Shown here: piece after piece, positions 43,961-54,854 of the stretch
Layout: each line of letters starts with the position of its first letter
Position numbering within the stretch: the stretch's first letter is position 1
Assembly: GCA_016748015.1 (NCBI GenBank)
Contig: JAAOMT010000697.1
Span: 62,001 to 126,000 of the forward strand
From: Geosiphon pyriformis
Lineage: Eukaryota; Glomeromycota; Glomeromycetes; Archaeosporales; Geosiphonaceae
DNA: 64,000 nucleotides
Direction of reading: 5' to 3'
The notes under the pieces: generated by a model
What the model was told of the DNA's origin: nothing
Database searches by the model: none
The model's input: only the letters and a program-made list of their open reading frames with translations
Translations under genes and position numbers: made by a program

Positions 43961-45915
43961 GTTAGTGCTAGTTGAAATTAGGCAGGACTATGAGGAATTG
44001 GTTAAGATGGTCTACTATTGGTTTGCACCTGATTGTTGTTGGAATTCTTCTATCCCTGATTATAGTCTATGGCTTGAGGTCTGGGCTGGCTGTAAGGGGG
44101 AATTTGATAGTAAGAGATTGCTTGTGTTATTGGTGATAGTTAATAATAATTCCAGGACAGTGGTTGAGTGTATGAGACTTGTTGTGCATACTAAGATAGT
44201 TGATTTTGAGGTATAGAATATTGGGATACCATGTTTTGCTGATATCTTGGTTGCTGGTATTGGTTTCTTTGATTTTGGTCCATTATCTTCTTTCTGCAGT
44301 CACAAACAATGTATTCAGGTTTCTGGCAGTAGTAACAGTTGTAAAAATTGGATCTCCAAGATTGTTGCTGTTGCTAATGGTTCTGTTACTATGAGTATCT
44401 GCTGTTGTTGTTATTTTCTCTTCATTGTGGTGGTTGGTAAGTTCCTGTGGTTCTGGCTAAGAATCCCTCAATTTTCTGAGTTAATTTTTCACTTAATTGG
44501 ATTATCTTTGTGTTAATGTTAGAGGTTTTATTGATGGCTAAATTTACAGCTTGGATATGGTTCATTTCTTGTTCTGCAGATTCAAAATTGTGAGCAAGAA
44601 TGACTACTTCTTGTAGGTTTGTTGGATGGCGAGGTCATACAAATCTTAGGAGGCTGCTCCTTAGTCCTTTAATGAATTGATTGAGAACTTGCATGGTGGT
44701 ATAATAATTTTGCTCAATAGCTAGGATTTGTTGAAAAACTTGATTAAATCTTCCAAGATAAGTAGTTACTACTTCATGGTCATTTTGTTTTATTATACTG
44801 AATTGATTTTGCAATTAGATGAGTGTATTAAAGTCACAGAAGTATTGCAGAAATGCGAGTTTAAACTCTGTAAAGGAGGTAGGTTTCTCTGCAAGGCTCT
44901 GGTATTATGAATTGGCAGTTCCAGTCAGAAAGAACAGCAGTGTCTGAATTGTGTGGTCATTGTTTCAACCATTAGTGATAATTGTTTTCTTGGCATCTGC
45001 AATCCAAGAATATGCATTATCTTCTTCACCAGAGAATTTCTCCAATTTAATGATATTCCAGTAAGTCATGATCTAGTTAATGGGTAAGGTATTACTGGTT
45101 ACATTTAAGAAGATTGGTGTTCATGTATTCAAGTGTTTTCTGGATGCTAATGCTAGTTGTTTTCTTTTGTTGCTTGAGCCAATAGATTGTAAGATAGCTG
45201 TTCCTTCTATTAAGAGAGATGCTAATTTTGCTGGGTTTTGTGCTGGTAGTTGTTTCCAAGTTGACATGTTTTCTTCTATTTGACTGGCTGTTGGGATATG
45301 ATTTCCAAACTGTACTCCATATTCTCCTAGTGATTTGGTTCAACTTTGTTGACCCCAAAGGTGTGGATTTCTAGAAGTTTGTGGTGTTTTTAACTGGATT
45401 TCTGGGAGTGGATTGAATACAATTCTACTTTGGAGTGTTTGATGATATGATGGAGTTGTTGGGGAGAGGAATCTTGGTTTCTTGTTGACTGTAGACTTGT
45501 CTTGAGCAGTTATAGAATTATTGGATCCATACTCATATTCTTTTGGATCAGATTCTACTGGTTGTTGTACTTGAAGGAATTGTTTTGTTATATAGTGTTT
45601 AATGTTCATATTAACTATGTATAGAGTTTCAACAATTGCTCGAGTAGTGGTAGTTGTTGAGTATCCTAGTAAGCTTTGATGGATTTGTTCTCCAAATCTT
45701 CCTGTATCAGTTGCATGGCCTAACAAGCAGTTGATTTTTGTATTGATATAATTGCAAAAATCACTTTCTGTGATGGTGGTTTCTGTTGATATTCCTAGAT
45801 CTTTTCGAAAGTATTAAAATAATGCTCTTTTGTACAAGAAGTGGATCTTTCCTATTGTTTCAATAGTCACCACTTTTGTGTATCTCTGGGGTGCTCTGTC
45901 TCTATGGATTTATAA
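43961..45915 (-). pseudogene. Gy2 gag
   Basis: The minus-strand reading gives an N-terminal domain comparable to Gy1 (FLYKRALF, DLGISTE, CNYINTKINCLLG). Then comes a linker (open stretch 45340-45726), a Gln/Asn-rich middle part, and the capsid-like block (KFSGEEDNAYSWIADAKK, ANS-stop-YQSLAEKP, TTYLGRFNQ, GLRSSLLRF). A knuckle-like CYYC pair lies near 44320-44340, followed by a YQQP-rich tail. After the primer-binding site the frame opens without an ATG, as in Gy1: the first residues resemble KVVTIETIGKIHFLYKRA. Confidence 0.78.
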
Positions 45916-45932
45916 CCTTATAGGGAGCACCA
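45916..45932 (-). other. Gy2 primer-binding site
   Basis: The minus-strand sequence TGGTGCTCCCTATAAGG starts 2 nt after the LTR end (45935). The first eight bases, TGGTGCTC, are the same as in Gy1 and the rest differ, so the two families use related or different tRNAs ending ...GAGCACCA. Confidence 0.72.
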
Positions 45933-45934
45933 AA

Positions 45935-46860
45935 TATTATGAGTAAACTTGATGGAGTATAGTGATAATATTTGGTGCTCTATTTTTTTGTCTTTCAAGG
46001 TCATCTGTTTTTTCTGCAATGTCAATATTATCAGTTTCTGAAGGTCTATTTCTGAATGTAAATCATTCATTGAGTTCTTTGGTTATAAGACACAAAGTTT
46101 GTTTTTTGTTGATTGCAACATTTTCTGTAATTGTAAGCTTTTTTCTCCACACTAATGAGTGCAGTTATTAAAGTCCAGTGTTGTCTTTTTGCTCTTCTGA
46201 TAAGCTACCAAGATAACATTAATATCCAAAACTTAGGGGGAGCTTCTCTCTTTTACCAGATTATCATGAAGTTTATTCTAAGACAGTCAATTTTTTCTAT
46301 GTTGCTGCTCCCAAAAAAAAAAGAAAAAAAGAAAAAAAAAGAATTAGTTCCTGTCAATTGCCATGATCAAGAGCAATTGGTCCAAATTATTAAAGATTCG
46401 AGATGTTTATGCTAATAGCATCTGTCCCAGAACAAAGGTTGAAAATACTGATTTTAATTTCAATTAAAATCTGCAAGATTGAAAAACATGAATTGGTAAA
46501 TTGGATTTTGTGTTTTTAATAATTATTGTATTTCAGACTATGGATATCTGATAAGTAGAATACAAAGTAAAATTTATTTCTCACTAATTGACTAACTAAC
46601 TTTTCAACTTCTACAACTACTTGTTTTTATACATTCTTTTGGTTTTACAGGATTGCTTTCAATTGTTAGCTATTGCTCATTATTGTTAGCTATTGCTTGT
46701 TATTGCTAGCTATTGCTCATGTTTATTAGTTATTGCTCATTATTACTAGCTATTGCTCGTGTTTGTCCTGTGTTACTTTAAGTTGTACTGTGTTTTTCTT
46801 GTCATGTTTCTTTGTCACGTTTTTCCATAGCTTTTTTTTGGTTTTTCTACTTGGGTAACA
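45935..46860 (-). repeat. Gy2 5' LTR
   Basis: The LTR is 926 bp; on the plus strand it starts tattatgagtaaac and ends cttgggtaaca (minus start TGTTACCC). It pairs with 36960-37872. It carries a purine run at 46313-46342 and the gctattgct repeats (about 46665-46770). Confidence 0.92.
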
Positions 46861-48720
46861 ATGATTATTGAATTTATTAAATTTTTGTTTGGCTCTTAAA
46901 AAAGTTTTGGTTCTTTGGAAGAAAGCATAAGTCTTAATAATCTCCAAGCTATACAATTAGAATAATGTTTTAACAAATATGTGGTTTATTGTATTAATTA
47001 AGATGGCTAAAAAAATTTTATTTAAGATTCTGTCAAATCATATTTTGTCTGCTTGTACCAAATATAATATTCTTTAAAGTAACAATTTTTTAGTTTTAAA
47101 AAGCACTTCAATTCAATTTTTTGTGTTTACAGTTAGATCAATAATAGAAGATACTTTGAAAAAAAGCCAAAAAGTTTGGCTGATTTTACAAGACATATAA
47201 TTTAGTCAGATAGTGTTATTTAAAATTTAATTTAAAGCATATTAGAATGTATAATAAGTTTATTAAGTTTTTTAAAAACATATACATAAACAAAATCAAT
47301 AAAATAATAACCAATTTTGAACTTTCAAATAGTTATAAAATACAAAATAAGCTAAATCAAAACAAAGTATTCTTACTACTCTTATAAAAAATCTTTTATG
47401 ATTTCTTATTATATAAAATTAAAAGACAGAAATATTTGTGTAAATACAGAATTAATATAAATTTTGTAGTAAAAACAAACAGAATAAAAGTCGGTGGAAG
47501 TAAATCTTTATTCTTTATAGCTAATGCATTTATTAATAATATGATTTAGATAAAGAATAGTTAAATTTCAACACAGTATATTTTAAATATTGCTAGTAAG
47601 TTTTTTGAGATTAATAATATTTCTATTAACAATAACAAAACTGTGGTAATTTTTATTAATTAGAGAGTTGTGAATACTTTATTGTGCATTTGTAATCAGC
47701 CAATTTCTATAGTCAAACATGATAAATCTTATAAATATTTGGATATCTTTTTGTTAATAGAAGACATATTTAAGTTTACATTCAAATATTAAGTTTTTTT
47801 TAATTTGGTTTTCAAAAAAACATGTTTAAGTTCAGCTTTACCAAAACACATTTAAATATTAAGTTTTTTTTTAATTTGGTTTTCAAAAAAACATGTTTAA
47901 GTCTAGTTTTAACAAAACACATTTAGATATTAGGTTTTTTTTAATTTGGTTTTTAAGAAGGCATTGTCAGATAAATAATTTTTCTATCTGGTTTTAATAG
48001 TTTTGCAGTCTATTATTAGTTATTAGACACAGTTCAGTTTTATATCTAAAAGTATGTACCAGAAATAAGACATTATGCTAAAAAAAAAGTTTAAGTCTAA
48101 GACTAATCTGCCAAAAAATTTTTTTAATAAAACTTTATACCACTTATTTTTTTATAAATTAGAAACTTTTAAACAAATACAGACAAAAAGCAAAATTGTA
48201 TTACTAATTGCATTTTTTAATGCATTTAAAGTTTTTGGATAGTTGTTTGAATATTGTTTTCTGAACTTAGAAGTTTTGGGATAAACATTAATGAATTTTT
48301 TAAAGTACTCTGTTAAACTAAAAGTTAGTTCTGTAAACAAATTTTTGGCAAGTATTGTAAAATTTTTTTTGAATAACAAGATTTTTTTGACCAACATTTT
48401 GTTCAATATATTCTGTAGTTTTGATTACTTTTCAATATTAAAAATTCTAATAAACTTTTTTTATTTTAATGTAGTTTATTTTTTAAAGCATTATAGTATT
48501 GTTTTTAGTAACAGATTATTAGATAAACATAAATTAGTAATAAATTAAAAGACTTTTTATTACTGAAAAAAATCAAGTTTTAAGGATTTAGTACTATTGT
48601 AATTTGAAAAAGTTTCAATTTACATAAATGGTTATCTTATTGGTTTTAGTGAAATTGTTTTTGTTTTTGATTAAACAGATTTTTTTTGTTTAAATAAATT
48701 TTTAAATATTTGGAAGCATT
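46861..48720 (+). pseudogene. LINE-B reverse transcriptase
   Basis: It resumes after Gy2 with homology to LINE-A 24510 onward (ALKKVLVLWKKA-type reading). RT motifs: KILFKILSNHI and IKNRLNQNKV, and the catalytic box AFINNMI at 47529-47540, where xxDD is NN, so both Asp are Asn. The thumb is disrupted by a 70-bp repeat block (47778-47958). An open stretch at 48291-48548 reads FLNNKIFLTNILFNIFCS and LLDKHKLVIN, parallel to LINE-A 25834-26040. Confidence 0.75.
47778..47958 (+). repeat. ~70-bp tandem triplication inside LINE-B RT
   Basis: Two and a half direct copies start near 47781, 47851 and 47922 (periods 70 and 71 bp). Each contains tcaaatattaagtttttttt, then aatttggttttcaaaaaaac and atgtttaag. 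LINE-A has a single copy at 25437-25490. The period is not a multiple of three, so each copy shifts the frame. Confidence 0.88.
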
Positions 48721-50155
48721 TATACAAATTGTAAACAGATGTTTTTAATGTTTACACAAATGGTTTTTTAAAGTAATTGGGTACTACAAAAGTTATTAAT
48801 GAGATAACAGCTTATTTTTCTGATATTAAAATAAACATAGACATTAAGGTATATGGATTGCTGTCTTCTATAATATTAGAACTTTAGGCAATTACTTTGG
48901 TATTAGAGTATATTCTTTTATTCTGCTTAGTAATAGTATATACAAACACTTAAGCAGTCTTAAATACATGTATTTTAAAACTTTAGTTTTATCTACTGAA
49001 CTTTTAAAATAGATATTAGATAAAAAAATATTATATAATTAATTTAATTAGATCTAAAAATATTTCTGTTAAGTAAATAAAGATCAAAAGTCATTTAAAA
49101 GATGCTAATAATAACAAAACTAATATTTTTGTATGTAAAGCAACACATTCTGGCTTTGTTTTTTTTAAAAAAATTCATAAAAAATTTATTGTAACTAACA
49201 ATTGGATTGTATCAAAAAATGCTTATCATTTTGTTTGGAATATTTATTAGACTATTTATTATGCTTAATAAAAAGCTGGTTCAGATATAAAAGTTATAAA
49301 TAAGACAATAATTAAAAACATAGATTAGGTTAGTACTGTTACAGTTTGGCATCTAAACTTCCATATGCTTTTGGAGTTTATAAACAAAACTTTAACTGCT
49401 TTTTGCATATACTTAATGAAAACAGTTTATAAAAAACTGCCAATTGCTGTTAAAAAAAGACTTTATAATAAAGATTACTTAAAAGTATTATGCTTAATGT
49501 GTAGTAATATCAAAGTGTCTAATTATATGTTTACTTGTTCAAAAAAAGCCATTATATATTTTGAAATTTTGCTGAACCATATTAATTTGTAAAAAATTTT
49601 GGTAAATAGTTGTTTTTTATTATTATTTTTAGTATTATATACTCTATTTTTAAAAATATTAGATATTAGTATTTATGCAATTTTGTATAAAAGTTTTATT
49701 TTTAAAAACTGAACTGATAAGACAATTTTGGTCTTTGGCAATAAAAAAAACTGTATTAGTAGTAGTTAACTTTACTTACTGTTTGGCTAAAAAGCATTAA
49801 AATAAATTATAATTGTTTAAAACAAAGTTTAGAATAGACATAAAAAAATAGTTTAGTTAATAACATAAAAGTAATATCTGCTGTTTTTTGTGATAGATCT
49901 AATTGTTTGTTAGTAAAATTTGTTTGTTTGTTTGAATAATTGAATTGTTTGTTATTAGTTTTAATTTATATAAGACATGTTTTTTTTTTTAGATATTTGT
50001 AATAATGTAAATATATATATAAATGTATAGTATAACTTTAATTAATTTGAATAACTGGTTATATATAGTAAACATGTAAATTATATTTAGTTAAACTTAC
50101 TTAGTTTGTTTCTATATATAAGATAGTAATTGAACCACACTTATTAAATAATAAT
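48721..50155 (+). pseudogene. LINE-B RNase H, C-terminal Cys/His region, tail
   Basis: RNase H fragments are VYTNGFLK (D of YTD lost), ITAYFSDIKINI and IVYTNT. A 75-codon open stretch (49365-49592) reads LMKTVYKKLPIAVKKRLYNK, then CLMCSNIKVSNYMFTC, a Cys/His cluster where LINE-C has His (DHVFSC) and LINE-B has Tyr. The tail (50020-50150) matches the LINE-A, LINE-C and LINE-D 3' ends. Confidence 0.75.
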
Positions 50156-51945
50156 ATATAATTAAATATTATTATTTAATTACTAATTTAATTTATATAA
50201 TATATAAATATAACTAAAACATAATAATTAGATTATATAATATTTTAAATTATATAATATTTAAGAATTACCAAAATATTTAATAGTTTACCAGAATAAT
50301 TAAAAATTTGCTAAAATAATTTATAGTTTACCAAAATATATATTTAATTTATTAAAATATTAAAAAAAGAAAAAAGTTAAATTATAAAAAAATATTATAA
50401 GTTATATAAAAAAAAGATTTTATTTTACAATTAAAAATTTAAAACAATAATCAATTAGTTACTATAAATTAATAAAATAAATTTATATTTTAAAAATCTA
50501 AATTTTTTTATAATTATTATTGTTTTAAAAATTTACAATTTTTAATTATATTTTTTTTTCTAATTTTATTTTTTTTATATTATTAAATAGCTTATAGTTA
50601 AGATTTTTATATAAAAATTGACTTTTATAATAATAAAACTATATATTATTAAAGAAGTTATAGTTAAAAATTTTTGTAAAAAAGTTAATTTTTATTATAC
50701 AAAATAATTAGCATATAACTAGTTATTTTATTATAAACTTAATAACATAAATAGTTTAAAGTATAAAAAAATATTTTGAAAATAAATTAACTTAATAAAA
50801 ATTTAATTGTTTTTATTAAATAACAGAATTAACAACAAATTTAACATTAATAACATTAAAAAAAGAGTAAAAAAATTTCAAATAACAATATCTGTTTTTG
50901 TTTATTAATTAGTTTTAATAAATAAAAACAATATTAAATTTTTTTTGTTAATTAAAAAATGATTATTATCTTTTATAATTTTTTACTGTTTTTAAAATTA
51001 GTAATTTGGTTTCTTAAATTGGTAATTATATTTGTTTTGTTTTTTATTTTATTAATTTTGTTTAATATTTACAATATTTTATTATTATTTTTGGTTTATT
51101 ATTAAAATTAATACTTTGAAAAAATATTATATTTAATAAAAAATATTTTATTATTAATATTGTTTAAATTATTTGATTACAAATTGCAAAATAGTTTTAT
51201 TTTTTTTCTAAATTATTATTTAAACTTATAAGTAATTTTAAATTTTTTAAATATTATTTTATTAATAATAAGTTTTATATTAAAAATTTTGTTTTATTGG
51301 TTTTTTTTGTTATTGTTATAAATTTTTTATTTAGTTTTTAAATTAACTGTATTGGATTTTTTAATTAAATTTGTTGTTAAACTTATTACTATTTTAATTA
51401 TTTTGTTTATTAAATTGTTTAGTGCTTTTTTTGTTTTGTATATTGAATTAAAAAAAAAGTTTCTTATAATTTAAAAAATATTATTATTTTAATGATAAAT
51501 TAAACAAAATAAATATAGAGATTGGTAAGATTAAATTAACTATAATATTAATAACAATAAAAATATAAAATTATTTAGTAGTAAATTAATAAAAAAATAT
51601 CTCTGTATTATATAAATTTGCTATAGCTGCTGGTAAATAATTTTCCAATCTAATATTTGCATTTAATTATATAATAATTTTTTGAAATTTTCACTTTTTT
51701 AAAATTAAGTTAAATATTAATATTATTATTAAATAAATAAATAATATAATAAAAAATAATTGTATTTAATTATGTATATATGTAAAATATTTGTTTAAAA
51801 TAAGTTTTTTTTATTAATTTATTATAGTTTAGTTTTAATTGAATTTATATATCTGATTATATATAAAAAGTACATAAATTATACTTAATTTAAAATTTTT
51901 AGTAAATTATATTATATTAAGTAATAATTAAATTTTATATGTTAA
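50156..51945 (+). other. AT-rich relic; probable LINE 3' end near 51840-51945
   Basis: About 1.8 kb of extremely A/T-rich sequence carries no usable frame. The last 100 bp (tatataaaaagtacataaattatacttaattt and on) align by eye, through C-to-T changes, with the LINE-D tail at 61365-61440. It is probably the decayed plus-strand tail of another LINE, into which LINE-C inserted. The rest I cannot identify. Confidence 0.45.
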
Positions 51946-53179
51946 TTATTTTTTTTTATTTTTTATTTTAACAAGTGAGGTCCAAATACGACCTAGTGCT
52001 ATACATCATACAAATAATCTAAATTAGGTGCGAATCATGTGCTTTTTATATGTGACCAGCCACTCGGGCCAGTCAGAACTACACTATACACCTATATGCA
52101 CAGAAACCAAATCTCCAATACCTGAAAAAAATGAACAAAACTTATAAAACCCGAAACCAACTCCAAAAGCCTCAGCCACCTCCAGCAATCTAACCACACC
52201 AGCCAAAAACACCATAGGCAAACCAGAAACAGAAGCAGGGGTGGAACTATCATGTGGAATCAAATCGTGCTTTTCCATAAATGCTTGGTGTCTGGTGTGG
52301 ACCAATCAAATATTATTCCGAAATGCAAGACAGAACTCACACACAAAGCTTACAATCTTTTTAGTACCCTTCTTAGAATCTTTAAAAACCAAGACTGACT
52401 CATGAAACCATTTATCGAAGACAAAGCCTTTACACAGAGCAACACCAACTCCAATTTCAGAAACACAAGAAGCCAAGGCCTGTAAGACACATGAAGAAGA
52501 GCAAGATAGACCAGAAAGAGCCTCCCAAGCTAAAGCATAAGTGCCCAACAAATGAACACGGCCAACGGCATCTTAAGAACATGAAAAAACATGATCCGAA
52601 ATCTCAACATCACTACAGAACAGACAGACCACATTGGGGTATCTCCTATCATATAAACGCTTGTGCACAGCAACAGGAAGCCGATGATGAAGAGCCTTCA
52701 TAAAGTAAGTACAACAGCCCACCATGTGCATGTTGGTAAAACTGGATGCCAAGTGAGAATTGGGGTGCCACACCATAGAAGACTTAGACCAATTGATATC
52801 AGCACGCAAACTATCATCCACAACATAAGAACCTACTCCAACCTCCCAACAAGCTCGATGAACTAACTGGAAAACATCACAAACAAAGTATCTAGAATTA
52901 CCAAAAACTACCGTACTACCAGCACATAGAAAATGTTCACTGACTAAATGAGGTAGGTGCCAAGCAGAGAAAGCAGGATCTTTGGCAAGCGCATTAGCAC
53001 GCTCATTGCCTGAGACACCTGAATGACCTTTCACCTTAACCCAATTTACATCCAAATTTTTTTGACAAATGATGGTCACAATGTGATGGCACTTGATCCA
53101 ACAGTGGTTTCTGAAATCTGGATAAACCAGCAAAGACTTCGACCTACATGCATCCAAAGCAGCTTGGCTATCCGAAAAC
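51946..53179 (-). mobile_element. LINE-C: young, 5'-truncated LINE insertion
   Basis: This 1.23-kb minus-strand fragment ends in an A-rich tail (51946-51974) and is 5'-truncated inside RNase H. It is flanked by an exact 16-bp duplication aaattttatatgttaa (51930-51945 and 53180-53195). Truncation, tail and long target duplication are hallmarks of target-primed reverse transcription. Its GC content is clearly higher than that of the surrounding DNA and only two stops break the frame, so it is among the youngest insertions here. Confidence 0.93.
52084..53179 (-). pseudogene. LINE-C ORF2 C-terminal part (RNase H, Cys/His motif, C-terminal domain)
   Basis: One minus-strand frame of about 365 codons has two stops (TAA at about 52573, TGA at about 52306 where Trp is expected). 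It opens with MFSDSQAALDAC, the RNase H D box, then LDVNWVKVKGHSGVSGNERA, the H/D box of LINE RNase H. A Cys/His motif CLFCSDVEISDHVFSC (about 52575-52625) and a conserved C-terminal region follow (SGLSCSSSCVLQ, GVALCKGFVFD, FCLAFRN, FLAGVVRLL), ending VSVHIGV. The C-terminal region beyond RNase H is about 220 residues and has no name that I know. Confidence 0.88.
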
Positions 53180-53195
53180 AAATTTTATATGTTAA

Positions 53196-54641
53196 AATAT
53201 ATTTTTATTTCAAATATTATAAGATTTTTTTAAATTAAATTTTTTATTTTTTATTTAAAAATAATAATATTTTTATTTTTATTTTTTTTATTATGTATTT
53301 AATAAATATGGTTTAATTATTATCTAAATATTAAATACAAATTAAGTATATTAAAGCTAAATACAATTTATGTGTTTTTTATATATAACTAGCTATTTGA
53401 GCCAGCTTAAACTATATTATATTAATATTATTAAAAAAAACTTATTTAAAAAAAACATTTTTTAAATAATTTTAAACAATATAATATTATTACTAACTAT
53501 TTTAACCAGTTATTTAATTGTTTTCAATATATTAGTTTTTATAACAACAGATTTATGTTCTTAAAGTAACATTAAACTAGAAAATATATTATTATTTACT
53601 ATAGACAAATCTACTTAGAGATCTGTTATGTTAATATTCTTATAATTGTATTCAGTTTTTAAAGTAATTATTTTATGTTTTAACTCATTAATAATTTTGC
53701 TAAAAACATCTATATGTATTATAACTTTATTGACTTTAAAATTAAATGTTTTATTTGAAACCAAATATTATTAATAAATTGTTCAAACACAGTAACCAGA
53801 AAACCAATTGGCTTAATAATAAACTTAACCAAAATAAAAAGCTTGGCCAAATCAAACTTTAAAAAAACTAACCAAAAAAAAACCATAAAAATATTAACTA
53901 TTATATTAGCAAAAAAAACAAAACCAACTAAAAAACTAAAAACTAAAAGAAACACAAAAACAGTAGCTTTAACATAAAACTTAATGTTAATAAAATTAGA
54001 CACAAAAGGTTTAGAAGTCTTAGAAGTTTTAAAAAAAAAATTAAAACACTTTATAATTAACAGTCAAATAATTTAAGTCTTGGTATCTAAAACAGCTTTA
54101 GCATCCAGAAATTTCTTACCAAATACAATACTTTTTTAAAGTATTAGTTTTAATAATAGCAGTATTCAAATTATTCTATAAACTAAACATAATTAAAGCA
54201 AACCAAAAATAATAATTAGAATTAAATAAACAAGAAATAAAACAAGTCTGATTACTAATTTGAGAAATGAAATTATTAATTTCAAAAACAATACAACCAA
54301 AAAAAAGATTAACTAAATTGGTTTTAAACTTATTACAAGACAGAATAGTTTTATTTTAATTTACCAAAAAAAAAATCCTAATATTATTCTTATTTAACAA
54401 AATCAACCAATAATTTAAAGCAAATTTAACAATATTTAAATTTTTAAAATAAATAACTATATATTGTTAAATGCTAATAAGCTTTTGTATAACACAAAAA
54501 ACTTTATTAAACACACCAAAAGCTGTTTTAATATTAACAGTTAATATACTCAATGATATATTATACAATACAATAGCACCAAAAAAAAAACTAAACTCAG
54601 AAATTACCAAAAATTTGACAATTTTAAGAATGATTAAATAA
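53196..54641 (-). pseudogene. LINE-E: 3' UTR and ORF1 of a second LINE lineage, ORF2 missing
   Basis: A minus-strand LINE tail (53310-53420; tatgtgttttttatatataactagctatt corresponds to the LINE-C tail) is followed, after a short gap, by ORF1 rather than ORF2. ORF1 readings are IIHIDVFSKIINELKHKI (coiled), the region 53719-54003, a knuckle remnant near 54060-54090, and FGCIVFEINNFISQISNQTC (54240-54300). It is cut by a solo LTR at 54642 and continues at 59781. The absence of ORF2 suggests internal deletion. Heavily decayed. Confidence 0.5.
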
Positions 54642-54854
54642 TATTACAAATAATTATTTGAAGTGTTAAAATAAATAACAAATTTGTAACTTGGTGCTTA
54701 ATAGTTTGTAATACAGTAAACTCTCTTTATAATTACATCTTTTGGTCAGCACATTTGTGGTGACTATAAAAAAATGGGACTATAAAAAATAATCAATGTC
54801 TTATTACATGATCTATATATCACATGCATAATATAATAACCAATTATATATATT

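Larger units (their letters stand above)
36960..46860 (-). mobile_element. Full-length Ty3/gypsy retrotransposon Gy2
   Basis: This 9.9-kb minus-strand element has the 5' LTR at right (45935-46860) and the 3' LTR at left (36960-37872). The primer-binding site is at 45916-45932 and a polypurine tract is next to 37873. The 4-bp flanks are atgg (36956-36959) and atga (46861-46864). Its order is the same as Gy1: gag, protease, Cys-rich segment, dUTPase, RT, RNase H, integrase and the unrecognised C-terminal domain. Protein sequence is clearly diverged from Gy1 and the LTRs are unrelated apart from the ends, so it is a separate family. It carries many stops, RT active site YLNN, and protease NSRS in place of DSGS. 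Confidence 0.92.
28641..50155 (+). mobile_element. LINE-B, same family as LINE-A, broken by four insertions
   Basis: Pieces of one LINE appear in order on the plus strand: 28650-29433 (ORF1), 30216-32018 (ORF1 end and endonuclease), 35254-35303, 36280-36959 (linker and start of RT), 46861-50155 (RT, RNase H, C-terminus, tail). Each break is an identifiable insertion with a target duplication: solo LTR 29434-30215, hAT 32019-35253, solo LTR 35304-36279, Gy2 36960-46860. It starts directly after the LINE-A tail. Without insertions it is about 6.6 kb. Confidence 0.82.

Noticed and set aside
53719-54003. Hydrophobic minus-strand frame resembling a membrane protein
   Set aside because: Low-complexity AT-rich sequence gives Phe/Ile/Leu/Val-rich readings by chance; position fits decayed LINE-E ORF1.
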